A stretch of DNA of 64,000 nt from Phragmites australis (Eukaryota > Streptophyta > Magnoliopsida > Poales > Poaceae), in contig NC_084935.1 of assembly GCF_958298935.1 (NCBI RefSeq), positions 1,064,001 through 1,128,000 on the forward strand, in the 5' to 3' direction. Positions 13,943 through 24,089 of the stretch are shown piece after piece. Position 1 is the first letter of the stretch; every line of letters starts with the position of its first letter. The position numbers and the translations under genes are program-made. The notes beneath the pieces are model-generated. The model did not search any database and was not told the DNA's origin. It saw only the letters and a program-made list of their open reading frames with translations.

Positions 13943-15617
13943 AAAGTATTTAATTGATTGTATGTATTTAGATAGTCTGAACTGGTTTTGTATTTAGCTG
14001 ATTAAATCTGAAACCGTATAAGTGAATTTAAGAGTTAAGATTGTGATTGGTTGCTCGTTTGAATGTGATTTTGTAACCTTGACAAACGGACTCACCTATA
14101 TAAGTGGATGCAAGAGCTTGCATCCATCGAATTAGGCTACTGTTACAAGTATATGTTTGCATCCATTGAATTAGGCTACTGCTACAAGTATATGTTTGTA
14201 TCTATCGAATTAGGCTACTGCTACAAGTATATGTTTGCATCTATAAGCCTAGATTAAAACAATACATATAAATAACTAAACATATTTTTTTCTGAGATTA
14301 AAAGCAGTAGTGATATGACATGTTTTAATATTTATCAATTAAATATGGCAAATGATATATCTAAAATTTAAACAACCAGATAACAAACATGCAAATGTGG
14401 ATGTCATCTCTCAAAGCAGAAAGAGAAAACAAGAAAAAAAATGAAGCACATAGAACAGCAAGAAGAAGATTAATATTAATCTGAGAGGTTCGAGAACTGT
14501 GTTATCATCGACAAGCAATGACAAAGAAACACAACCAATTAATTAAATAACACAATTACTGAACTTCTTGCTATGCATCTATTAAGCCTCATATTATATA
14601 TTATGCACTTGTTTTGCGTATGCAATGATGATGTTAGGTTAGTTATGATAATTTTTTGGTTAACTTACCCTTGATGGTAGGTTTTGTGCATGTTTGAATT
14701 TCTTTTTATTTAAATTGAATTAAAAAGAGAATATTACATGACATGATAAAAATAGATATAAATGGAGCATTAAAAAAATTATTTTTTTCACAAAATAACC
14801 TAGGGCTGGAAACATTTTTATAAATTAATATATCACACGAGAATAATATTAGTGGTTTTTTCTAGATTTTTAGGAATTTATTTGAGGCAGTAAAAATTGA
14901 TAGAATTGATAAAAAATAGGCTTATTTAGATAGTTTTAGTTAAATATTGGCTTAGACTTTGTGATCAAACTAATTAAAATAGATTGCTAGTGAACTCTAG
15001 TTTGTTTATAAAAATATTTAGATTTTTTTAATTACTTTTATATTCCCAAACAAAATCAAGAATTAAATAAAAACATAAACACATATGTACTAATGCTAGC
15101 TTCCTGCAGACTGGCTGCCGCCGCCGCATGCCGAATACAGCCATGTGATGTATTTGGTATCTCTGAGTGTCAAATATAATTTATTTTTTTAATCTAATTG
15201 CTAAAAATTGTTAGGTACATCTTTTTCGGTAAACAAAATGTCGAAATTAGATTTTTGGTAAACGAACTACCGAATATACATATTAAATTTACAAATATAT
15301 TAATATATTATCTATTTTAATAAATACGATATCATATATTATCTATTTGTTGACTTTTCCCTACCCGAATACACATGCGCCGACCCGAGCAGACCAATTC
15401 GTAATTTTCTCTCGTGCGACATGCCAAATTATGAAACGCGGATGAGTGAATCCAGGGAGGTGACAGCTCACTGATTGCAGCTGAGGCAGGCCAGGCCAAC
15501 AATAATTGGTGGGTCCGGCCCTCCTAATTGGGGGCGTGAGCGGTAATTTAACCGAACCGGCGGCAAGAACGGCAGGCAGGCCAACAGGAGGTTTCGTAGG
15601 GGGATCCCTTCCCGGCG

Positions 15618-15624
15618 TATAAAA
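15618..15624 (+). promoter_or_regulatory. TATA box of the CIPK2-like gene
   Basis: TATAAAA in a GC-rich setting about 1.3 kb before the kinase start codon, followed by a C/T-rich stretch with plausible start sites near 15650. It also lies just outside the right inverted-repeat arm of the long-TIR element, which therefore borders the proximal promoter. Confidence 0.65.
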
Positions 15625-15649
15625 CCACCGGACCCCAAAGCTCTGCCTT

Positions 15650-16955
15650 CTGCTGCATACACACTCTCGAGCCACCACCCGGAGGCGAAGCCGATTCCGA
15701 CTACGCGTCTCCTCCTGCGCCTGAGTCGTCGTTGGTGATTAACTTGGGTGCTTCTTCTTTGAGGAAGGGATCTACCGCCGCCGCAGTCTTCTTCACGTCC
15801 GCATCCGTCGGGATCTGGTACTAGTTCTGTTTCTCTCCCCGATCCATTTCCTGAGATTTGTTGTCAATAATCGAGATGTTCCTGATCCGTCCCTGTACGC
15901 AAAAACTCCATCTTTAGGGGTCACGGGGCTCAGAGTTCAGTGTGCTTCTGTAGGAACAGAGTTTACTGCTCCTTTTTTGAAAGAACATTGCGAACAGAGA
16001 TTTGATGTTCTTTTTTACTTTGTTCAGCGTTAGCAACATCCATCCATTGATTGATTCAGTGACTCGCCCCGCTTAGCTAGTTGGTTAGACGGGTGTTTCT
16101 AGATTTGTTTTACCCCCGTGTTACTTCTTCTGCGCACGATGCAACAGCAGATCCATGCGAGTTTGTTGAATATAGTATGGGAAATAAAATATTGATATTC
16201 CTACGAGGTAGATGCATGGCAAGGAATTTTACGTAGCATCTCAATCTCCCGATTGCTGTTCCTAGATTTCGTTTTTTTCCCCCCAAGCTCCAGCCGTTTG
16301 TTTCATGGTACTGTCTTTTCTACAGATGTGGACTTGTGGGAGTTAGGTTTTAGAGATCACAGGACTAGGATCCTCTGGTGTTTTAGAAATTTAGGCAGCT
16401 GCTTCTGCTTGTAGATTTTCGGTTAACGCCGTCCATGATCTGGTTAAGGGGCAAAAGTTTATATTTGACAGTTCTGTTTTGAAAGATTAGGGAACTTTTT
16501 ATTGCGAGAAGAACTACCTTTTATTGGTCACTCATTCTTTTTGTATAAACTGTTGATTCTAGTTGGATTTCTTTGACTTCCAAGTAGTTCTATGAGTTTA
16601 TTACTGACCATATTATGTTTTTTTTGACAGTATTGAGCTTTCAATAAGAAGGAAACACTTTAGGGAATGCAGAAAGATGTGCTTGCATGTTAGAGAGCTA
16701 CCTTGTGAGGGAATAGGCAGGGTAGCCGCCCATATTTCTTCTTTGGGAGCTCTTGATGACATTGGAGCACAAGAATATACACAGCTCTTGCTCCTTGTGC
16801 TTTCGCACAATGGGGCTCGACGTGGCAGCTCAGCCATCATCTTAGACCACCATCTTGGAGGAGACGGTTGAAGTCTTCTAACACTTGCAGGCTCCTTAGC
16901 CCGTTTCAAGTCTTTGGGTCGGTGCTTTCTGTGTCCATAGTACACATCCAGGACA
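15650..16955 (+). other. 5' UTR region of CIPK2-like with probable intron
   Basis: From the expected transcription start to the kinase ATG there is about 1.3 kb without a continuing coding frame. A good acceptor (T-rich tract, then TTTTTTTGACAG) ends at 16630. A possible donor, CTG|GTACTA, lies at 15818, which would give an 813-base leader intron. The intron-like part is T-rich and the exon parts are more balanced. Leader introns are common in plant genes whose coding exon is uninterrupted. The acceptor is more convincing than the donor. Confidence 0.55.
16677..16871 (+). promoter_or_regulatory. upstream ORF (64 codons) in the CIPK2-like leader
   Basis: If the leader is spliced to 16631, this ATG is the first substantial one in the mRNA. 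The 64-codon frame ends 84 bases before the kinase ATG. The peptide starts MCLHVREL, is unlike any domain I know, and may be a translational regulator or chance. A leader ATG of this size would normally reduce initiation at the main start. Confidence 0.35.
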
Positions 16956-18284
16956 ATGACGGAGCAAAAAGGAAATGTTTTGATGCAAAAGTACGAGATT
17001 GGAAAATTACTTGGGCAAGGGACCTTTGCCAAGGTTTACCATGCTAGAAACACTAAGACTTCAGAAAGTGTGGCCATCAAGGTGATTGACAAAGAGAAGG
17101 TTATGAAACTTGGTCTCATGGATCAGATCAAACGAGAAATTTCTGTAATGAAGTTGGTGACGCATCCAAATATTGTGCAGTTATATGAGGTTATGGCTAC
17201 CAAAACTAGGATATACTTTGTGTTGGAGCATGTGAGAGGTGGGGAACTGTTCAACAAAGTAAAGCGAGGAAGGCTCAAGGAAGATGCTGCTCGAAAGTAC
17301 TTTCAACAGCTAATTTCTGCTGTGGACTTTTGCCATAGCAGGGGTGTCTATCACCGTGATTTGAAGCCAGAAAATCTTCTTCTTGATGAGAACAGCAACT
17401 TGAAGGTTTCAGATTTCGGTCTAAGTGCACTTGCTGAATGCAAAAGGCAAGACGGCCTGCTCCACACAACCTGTGGCACACCTGCTTATGTTGCTCCAGA
17501 AGTGATCAATAGAAAAGGTTATGAAGGTGCAAAGGCTGACATATGGTCTTGTGGGGTGATACTATTTGTGTTGTTGGCTGGGTATCTCCCATTTCATGAT
17601 AAAAACTTGATGGATATGTACAAGAAGATTGGGAAAGCAGAGTTTAAATGTCCGAGTTGGTTTTCTACAGATGTCCGAAGGCTTTTGGTAAGGATTCTTG
17701 ATCCTAACCCAAGTACAAGGATCTCGATGGAAAAAATCATGGAGAATCCATGGTTTAGGAAGGGTCTAGATGCAAAGCTACTCAGGCATAATTTACCAAA
17801 AGCAAAGGATGCCCCTCCTGTGGACATGAATACAGATTTTGATTCCACGAGTACCACCGCGGCAACAGAGAGCAAGCAACAAGAAGCAAGGAAGCCCACC
17901 AACATGAATGCGTTTGATATTATTTCTCTATCGTCTGGCTTAGACCTCTCAGGTATGTTTGAGACTGAGAAAAAGAGGGAGTCCAAATTCACATCCATCA
18001 GCACAACCTCGACAATACTATCGAAGATCGAGGATATTGCAAAGAGCTTGCGATTGAAGCTCACAAAGAAGGATGGTGGTTTGTTGAAGATGGAAGGTTC
18101 CAAGCTCGGAAGGAAAGGGGTGATGGGTATTGACGCTGAGATTTTCGAGGTTACCCCGACCTTCCATCTTGTGGAGTTAAAGAAGACAAATGGTGATACC
18201 CTGGAGTACCAAAAGGTCTTGAACCAAGAGATGAGGCCAGCGCTAAAGGACATAGTATGGGCTTGGCAAGGTGAGCAACCCTAG
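16956..18284 (+). CDS. CIPK2: CBL-interacting protein kinase, CIPK2-like
   Basis: Intact 442-residue Ser/Thr kinase of the SnRK3 (CIPK) family; CIPKs bind CBL calcium sensors and phosphorylate transporters and other targets. Seen in order: glycine-rich loop [10 protein letters not shown] (19-28), catalytic Lys42, HRDLKPEN (133-140), DFG (153-155), activation loop with Thr171/Thr172 before CGT, APE (180-182), the CBL-binding NAF/FISL segment NAFDIISL...SGMF (318-335), and a PPI-type segment (about 341-374) where PP2C phosphatases bind. Length is normal for the family and the coding sequence has no intron. The ATG has A at -3 and follows an in-frame-stop-containing leader. From memory it is closest to rice CIPK2/CIPK28-type proteins, and the neighbouring CIPK29-like gene favours CIPK2. 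The family call is certain; the number is an inference. Confidence 0.96.
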   Translation: MTEQKGNVLMQKYEIGKLLGQGTFAKVYHARNTKTSESVAIKVIDKEKVMKLGLMDQIKREISVMKLVTHPNIVQLYEVMATKTRIYFVLEHVRGGELFNKVKRGRLKEDAARKYFQQLISAVDFCHSRGVYHRDLKPENLLLDENSNLKVSDFGLSALAECKRQDGLLHTTCGTPAYVAPEVINRKGYEGAKADIWSCGVILFVLLAGYLPFHDKNLMDMYKKIGKAEFKCPSWFSTDVRRLLVRILDPNPSTRISMEKIMENPWFRKGLDAKLLRHNLPKAKDAPPVDMNTDFDSTSTTAATESKQQEARKPTNMNAFDIISLSSGLDLSGMFETEKKRESKFTSISTTSTILSKIEDIAKSLRLKLTKKDGGLLKMEGSKLGRKGVMGIDAEIFEVTPTFHLVELKKTNGDTLEYQKVLNQEMRPALKDIVWAWQGEQP

Positions 18285-18415
18285 CAGCAACAGCAGCAGC
18301 TCTGTTAAAACTGTGACAACATTTTGTAATTCGAGACAATTTCCGATCATTCATGTATTTATGTAGTTTTTACTTGTTCGTTGTTGTTTTTGTTCCCCTT
18401 GCATTAATAATATAA
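18285..18415 (+). terminator. 3' UTR and poly(A) signal region of CIPK2-like
   Basis: After TAG the sequence has a CAGCAACAGCAGCAGC run, then T/G-rich DNA (18355-18400) and AATAAT near 18405, the usual arrangement of plant near-upstream and far-upstream poly(A) elements. The cleavage site cannot be placed from sequence alone. Confidence 0.45.
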
Positions 18416-18490
18416 ACTTCTGTGTTATGTTATTTTCCAAGGTAGATTTTATTTAAAAACATGTTTGTGTATGCGTTAACAAGTTTATGC

Positions 18491-18646
18491 TGTGTTACAT
18501 GGACACGGCTGCGGGTGTCGGAGTCTGACTCGTGTCGAGGCGTTCGATTCGGCAAAAAAAGATTTGGGACAAGTAAAATACCACTTGAAGTCCGACATGG
18601 ATACGCGAGTGTCCGACTCGACAAAAATTCGTGTCCAGGTAACACA
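18491..18646. mobile_element. small MITE, 156 bp, downstream of CIPK2-like
   Basis: The ends TGTGTTACATGGACACG and CGTGTCCAGGTAACACA are inverted repeats of 17 bases with one mismatch. The interior contains further CGTGTC/GTCCGACTCG inverted motifs. No coding capacity and no clear target duplication. Confidence 0.55.
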
Positions 18647-19066
18647 GAATTTATATCGTTAGGCCATGCAAGGCTAAAACCTTGTACTGTTCTGTTTCAT
18701 CGATTGCGATTCAGAACTGAGTGATGATTTCAGTTTTGATACACATTACTATCTCAAGACAAACGCAGTGTTGTAAATCAAGATTCAGAGTTTATATGCA
18801 TGTACCTTATAATTCCAAAAACAATATATATTTCTGGAAATTGCTTGAATCTCCTTTAGATTGGCATAGTTTCAAACGGGTACAGATTTGAGAGTGAGCA
18901 TTGTAGGATCTGGTTCTCTAAGCAGTAAAATGAATTCCAAATAATAGCTTGAGGTACCCCCGAATGGTTAAGCCTTTTGACACACATGAGTATATCAATC
19001 CTATATACTAACGGCGGCGGAATCCCCGAGTGCTTGTATAAGGATATGTGTGTGTATGTATGTATA

Positions 19067-19108
<42 letters not shown>

Positions 19109-20384
19109 GTGTATATATATATATATAGATATAAATATATATTTATATATATATTGCATACATGAGTCCAGATGAATCTAACATCCCACTTTCGATACCA
19201 TATATTAACAGAGGAAAAATCAGTGCGTTAATACAAAGCAAATTTTGTTAGTTTCATATTACTGATATAGCTACTGTCCAGCAATATATTATATGTGTGT
19301 ATATATTACATACACGAGTCTAAATGAATCCAATGTTTCCCTTCCAATAACATATATTAACGGTGAAAAAAATCAGTACGCTCCATGTGCTATTAAAACT
19401 ACTACAAATCACACAACATTCAAGCATAACATTTATTTGAAACAAGCGTAACAAAACGCACCAATCTACCTAGTATATACTACATACATAGCTATGCCGA
19501 TTGAAATTTTCCAAGAGTTGGTCTTCACCATGATTAAATCCACCTCATCTTTTGATCTTCAACTCTGGATGGAATTGTTAGAAATGTTGTCTTGGATACA
19601 TGGCTCTTTTGTATAAAGCTAAGAAGATATGCTTATTTATTTTAGACAAGTTGGTGCTGGCATGGCCCAGAGATAATTGAAAGCTTTGTCCTCTCTGCAC
19701 AATGTTTATTTTCTAGGCACTAGAGTTTGTCCAAGTTAAGCGGTAGGTCACAAGTTGCAGATAGCATACAAGCTTATGGAGTATACTTATTTGTTGCTGT
19801 AGCAAGAAGCCAGTAAAAAAAGATGCATACTATAATCTATAGGCTGGTGAAGTTTATTTTGCGGAGCATACGCAGCTGAGGCTAGATTCATGCATTGCTG
19901 TAGTTGTTTTGGTGACAATTCATGACTTCACCTACCTGACAGTATTACTGAAAAAAAAATGATAGGTGTGATGAATCTGGACCACCATGCAAGTTGTTCG
20001 TTTGCATTTGTCGTGCTCTAGCACTTCAGGTTGATGACCAACTGGAGGTTTACTTGTTAAAAAGTTCAGACAATTGGTAATCTGTGTGTACCTTGAAAGT
20101 AAAGAAAAAGAGGTGGCGAGTACTAGTAGCTTTCTCTGTCAGATCAGCACGCTGTTTACAAGCCTAGGTTTGATATTTGAAAATATGCTACTAAAAGCAC
20201 ACGAGACAGATGATTGGTGCTCAGTATACCTTTTCAATCCAATTGATTATTTTACATAATGATTACTTATCAATCCCATGATGGCATAATTTGATCGTTC
20301 TTTTGCTTTCCTGTGGGCAGGAAACTTTTAATTCCAACCTAACCTAAAAAGATTCGAGAGAACTAGAATAATAGGTACATCTTG
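18647..20384. other. gene-free stretch with TA microsatellite
   Basis: AT-rich intergenic DNA. A GT/TA microsatellite occupies about 19045-19155. A roughly 90-base unit (ACATGAGTCCAGATGAATCT type) near 19155-19240 recurs at about 19310-19390. No frame with a recognisable domain. Confidence 0.5.
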
Positions 20385-20389
20385 GCGAT

Positions 20390-21189
20390 TATCGGAGTAC
20401 TGATAAGGGGACATTTAGGCTAACGGGTCTCATAGGTATAATGTCCAGCGGAGGATATTCTCTGAACCCTGGTCCATCACGCGACTAGCCCTTGGTCTAC
20501 ACAACCAGCACGAGACTTGCGCGATCAGCCTCCTAGCGATTTAATGTGATCCCGCGATCCGCCTTTGCTGGTCGCGAGCGTCTAGACCTAACCTGTATAA
20601 GTCGTATTTATTGACATCTACTCAAGTGTTTTCCTTCCTGATGCTCCTCCTCCAGCGAACAAAGTCGTAGCCAGCGCAGATGGACAGTGCCCCGTTCCGT
20701 AGTATTAATTGCTACGGAGTGAGGTGTTGCAGACCGACTTAGCACAACACAATAGATGGGACAAGGTCGGTAGAACGACCATGTGACGGGATAGGCAAGG
20801 CTTATAAGAGTATAGGCATCTAAGAGGATGGGACGGGTCCCGCAGTACCACCGAAGCAAGGTGCGGCGCGCACGCTCCGCGTGATGATGGCCTGAGAAAA
20901 GTTCATCTAGCTAGGTATAGGTTAGCAGAAAAGAGCTCACTTGTAGGTTCTCCTTCTCTTGTGTATAAAGAGTAGAACATGTCTAACAAAAGGGGACTCA
21001 TCGATACCAAGTTCACGAACAATGATAACAAAATACATAGGATGCATAGTTGTTATCCTTTGGGAGGTCTGAACCTGGATAACCTCTGCGTTCTTGAGTT
21101 CATCACAAACACACGCACACCGCAAATGTTGGCCACACGCTCATTGACCAGTAGACCATGGAATCATTGTCAGCGACTAACACTCGACA
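20390..21189 (+). repeat. 5' LTR of the Tat element, about 800 bp
   Basis: Begins TATCGGAGTACTGATAAGGG, a recognisable grass Tat LTR start with TG changed to TA, and ends CACTCGACA. Its last 100 bases align with the last 100 of the 3' LTR (about 40770-40872). Immediately after it, GCTGGCACGCTAGGTAGGGG is the usual start of the Tat internal region. A stretch around 20950-20970 (CTTGTGTATAAAGAG) could be its TATA box. Confidence 0.75.
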
Positions 21190-21257
21190 GCTGGCACGCT
21201 AGGTAGGGGAGACGTTTCTGCGTTTTGGTAAGTGTTGGAGATTATATTGGGCTATCC

Positions 21258-24019
21258 ATGACCGGATCCATGGAAACCATTGAGTCTCGTTCCGAGGACC
21301 CTAGTCACCGCAAGGTGTTCATCATGGGGTACGACCCAGATGAGCCCAGTATTCTCCAGGTCATGGGGTACGACCGAATCGGAGTCTAAAGGCTCTGAGG
21401 CTCAACGGGAAGTTTGCATGACAGTTTATGCAACCGGGGGGGGGGGGCAGCGGAGGCTCCCGTGTCCCAGGTGCCGGTGATGATTCCCACGCCACGCACC
21501 TAGAGGGGAGCCAGATCAGCGCCGGATATGGGGACGCTCTGGCACAGCCCCAACCACCATAGTGTCATCCGAAGGAGCCACTAAGAATCGCGACAGGCCC
21601 TACGACAGGAAAGATCTCGTCCTTCCTTGGTAGCGGGGAGCGCTCAGAGACCCTTGCTGCGTCAGGACAGCCAACCCTCTGGCATGCGTGACTCTCTAAG
21701 CCAATGCGACCTCCGCGGCGTGATCCATAGCTAGGTGGCCACCCGAGAGTAGGAGGACCACACCCAACAAGAGATGGAAAGGGGCAAGCAGCCCTACCAC
21801 TCGCCTCCCCCACATAGTGAGGCGTTAGATTCCTCTATTCCCTCCCTATGACCACATGACCGTCGTCTCTCTCTTCGAGCATGTGTTGTCACCCATCAGC
21901 GGGTGACTCCCGTTATGAAACTGGGTGCAACTCTCTATCAGCCCGACTGCGAGAGGTGTGTTGGTCGGACAAGTTCCGACCGATCCTAGCCAAAACGTAC
22001 GATGGCTCAACCAACTTCGAGGAGTTTTTGGATATCTACACCACCATGGTGCAGGTCGCAAGAGGTCATGGGAAATTCATGGTGTCGGTGACATGGGAAC
22101 CAGGGGTCCTCGAGTCCCGAGGCCTGGACAGTAGAGTGCCACATGGCGCCTTCCCTCGGGGACTTTTCCCTGAGGTCCGAGAAGACCAAGTTCCGGGAGA
22201 GGGTGCTCGGGGCCATGAACAGTGGTCCCCGAGTGCCCGAGTTCTTCGAGGACCAACAAAAGGTATATCCAGGAGAGAGTGCTCGGGGCTATAAACAGTA
22301 GTCCCCGAGCACCCAGAGTTCCCCGAGGACTTGAGAAGCCCCTTACCGGTGGACCCCACAAGGGCCCAGCGGTGAGGTGTCAATTGGTGAGAGGCCCGAT
22401 GCTGCATTTAAGAGGGAGCGTGACCTGTCACTTCCAACCACTCCCCCCACGCCTGCTGTCAGTCCTTGCCACTACCTGGCAAGGAGGTGTAGGGACATTT
22501 AATGCGGCGGGTCCCATCGCACGTCATCCGGCGCACCTTGGGATATCATCGCAGGGCTCAAGGCATATCGCCTGTCGCTCTGCTGCGTCAGGCTCGCTCT
22601 GACCGGACGGGCACGCGGGGTTGCTCGGTGGCTGCCCGGTGGGCCCCCCTGCTGCACCTGCTGAAAAGCGGGATGATGACAACAGGATCGGACGGGGGCG
22701 CATTTTCAACCTCTCCCCCCCGTAACGTCAAGCTGCAGCCCATGATGGTTATTTTTCCATTTATAGTGTATTGGGACTCGCGCCATCCTTTCTGGGCACG
22801 CCAGGCCGCCCCGACGGTATAAAAGGAGGGGTTGCACCCCGACAAAAAAGGACAAGCTTGGCAAGCCGGACAAGTTCTGGAAGTCGACCAAGTCTCACGA
22901 GTTGAAGAATATCGAGACAAGCTAACGAAGAACAAGACACACGAAACTCTAGAGTTAGACAGAAATCTTTGTAACGCAAGAGATCTTCATAAAGGCATTT
23001 CCAGAGCATTTATAGTATACACACATGAGTAGGGTATTACGCTCCGTGCGGTCCGAACTTGTCTAAAATCCCCTGAGCATTTATTTCCACTAGCATTTGA
23101 TCATCCATCCCACCTGCATCCCATTTACTCTCATTTTTTTCACGTACGAGGTAGATTCAGAATCATCCCCCCGACCGAATCTCAAAGGGGGTCCCTCCGG
23201 ATCCCCGCTTGTGGAGTTTATCCTCCGACACATGGCCAACTACTTCTCGACTGCCTTGACTGGTTCAACCCGGTCCTAGCTTATGTACCTCCCCCGCGAG
23301 TCAGTTCATTACTTGGAGGATCTGTACTACTAATTTGTCACCAACTTCCAAGGGACCTATGCCCGACCCGGGGTCGAGGACGATCTGTACCAAGCCAGAC
23401 AACGACAAGGTGAGTCATTGTGAGACTTCATCCGGTGCTTCACCGAGCACCGAAACACCATTCCAAGGATCACGGATGAATCCGTGATCATAGCATTCAA
23501 GAGAGGGGTCAGAGACCAAAAGATGGTCGAGAAGTAGGCCACTAAGGAAATACGAAGCACTACAGAGCTCTTCGAGCTCACAGACAAGTGTGCACAGGCC
23601 GCCAAGGCCCGAGAGCGTCAGATTGATGCCAAGTCACAGCCGACCTTCAACCAGCCTGCATCCTCCAAAGCGGTAAGACGAAAGGAGAAAAAGAAGAACA
23701 AACTCAAGTAAGGATCGTTCGACATCATGGCGGTCAAGCAGACCGGCCAACCATGCCAGTGCTTCGAGAAAAGGGAGGGGAAGAAGGGTCGTGGCTACTG
23801 CCCGATCCACCGCATAGATGCTCATGACTTGACCAAGTGCAAGGTCATGCGGGGCATCATCAATAAGGAGCTTGGAGAGCGTAAATCTAGGCACAACGAT
23901 GATGGTGAGGATGGGGCCGACCCTGACCAGTCGACACTGGGGTATCAGCAGCCTGATCACATAGTTGACCACATCTTCGGGGGGTGCCACGACATATTCC
24001 TCAAACAGGGAATATAAGT
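21258..24019 (+). pseudogene. gag of the Tat element, interrupted by a solo LTR
   Basis: The gag reading frame starts at ATG 21258 and can be followed, with stops and frame changes, to about 24019. The capsid-like part reads TYDGSTNFEEFLDIYTTMVQ at about 21990-22050, is cut by the LTR inserted at 22083, and resumes at 23231 with the expected continuation (ANYFSTALTGS, then FVTNFQGTYARPG and CFTEHRNTIPRITDESVI). A nucleocapsid-like stretch with CQCFEKREGKKG and YCPIHRIDAHDLTKCKV (23727-24017) is typical of Tat gag. Stop codons replace Trp, Gln and Arg codons in several places (for example 23278, 23330, 23421), consistent with C-to-T decay. Confidence 0.85.
22083..23230 (+). mobile_element. solo LTR of a second gypsy family, inserted in gag
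   Basis: 1148 bp from TGTCGGTGACATGG to TTTATCCTCCGACA, flanked by a perfect 5-bp duplication CATGG (22078-22082 and 23231-23235). TATAAAAGG at 22817 and the downstream 'GGGTATTACGCTCC' (23033) and 'CTAAAATCCCCTGAGC' (23065) give a plus orientation: U3 up to about 22815, R/U5 after it. There is no internal domain or second LTR, so it is a solo LTR left by LTR-LTR recombination. U3 holds two copies (period 76) of a GTGCTCGGGG...CCCCGAG(C/T) hairpin unit at about 22200-22330. Confidence 0.93.
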
Positions 24020-24089
24020 CGATGGTCCGGGAGGTGTGGGTGACCACTTCAGGCCTAAGCCCATGTTTGAACTGGTCAGAGGTGCCCCT

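Larger units (their letters stand above)
11482..14302 (+). repeat. direct duplication, copy B (about 2.82 kb)
   Basis: Second copy of the 8032-10886 segment. Homology starts directly after the left inverted-repeat arm (ending about 11481) and stops at 'TTTTTCTGAGATTA' near 14302. Copy B has an extra three-fold repeat of a roughly 45-base unit (ATCGAATTAGGCTACTGCTA type, 14130-14245) that copy A carries fewer times. Confidence 0.9.
10975..15275. mobile_element. long-TIR element enclosing copy B of the duplication
   Basis: About 500 bases at 10975-11481 reappear inverted at about 14770-15275. Matching blocks include the GTTTTGTTTGAAAATATAAAA-like part (left 11217, right about 15050), a GC-rich GGCGGTGGCGGCGG block (left 11138, right about 15118) and an outer block around 'TTTCGACA' (left 11005, right about 15245). 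Everything between the arms is copy B plus about 390 bases of unrelated AT-rich DNA (14303-14690). The inner TIR sequence belongs to the same family as the arms of the 42.1-45.0 kb element. Exact ends and a target duplication were not resolved. Confidence 0.6.

Noticed and set aside
17594..18253. 219-codon open frame on the minus strand opposite CIPK2-like
   Set aside because: It is the reverse shadow of the kinase 3' half, has no domain and no promoter; the sense frame has all kinase motifs.
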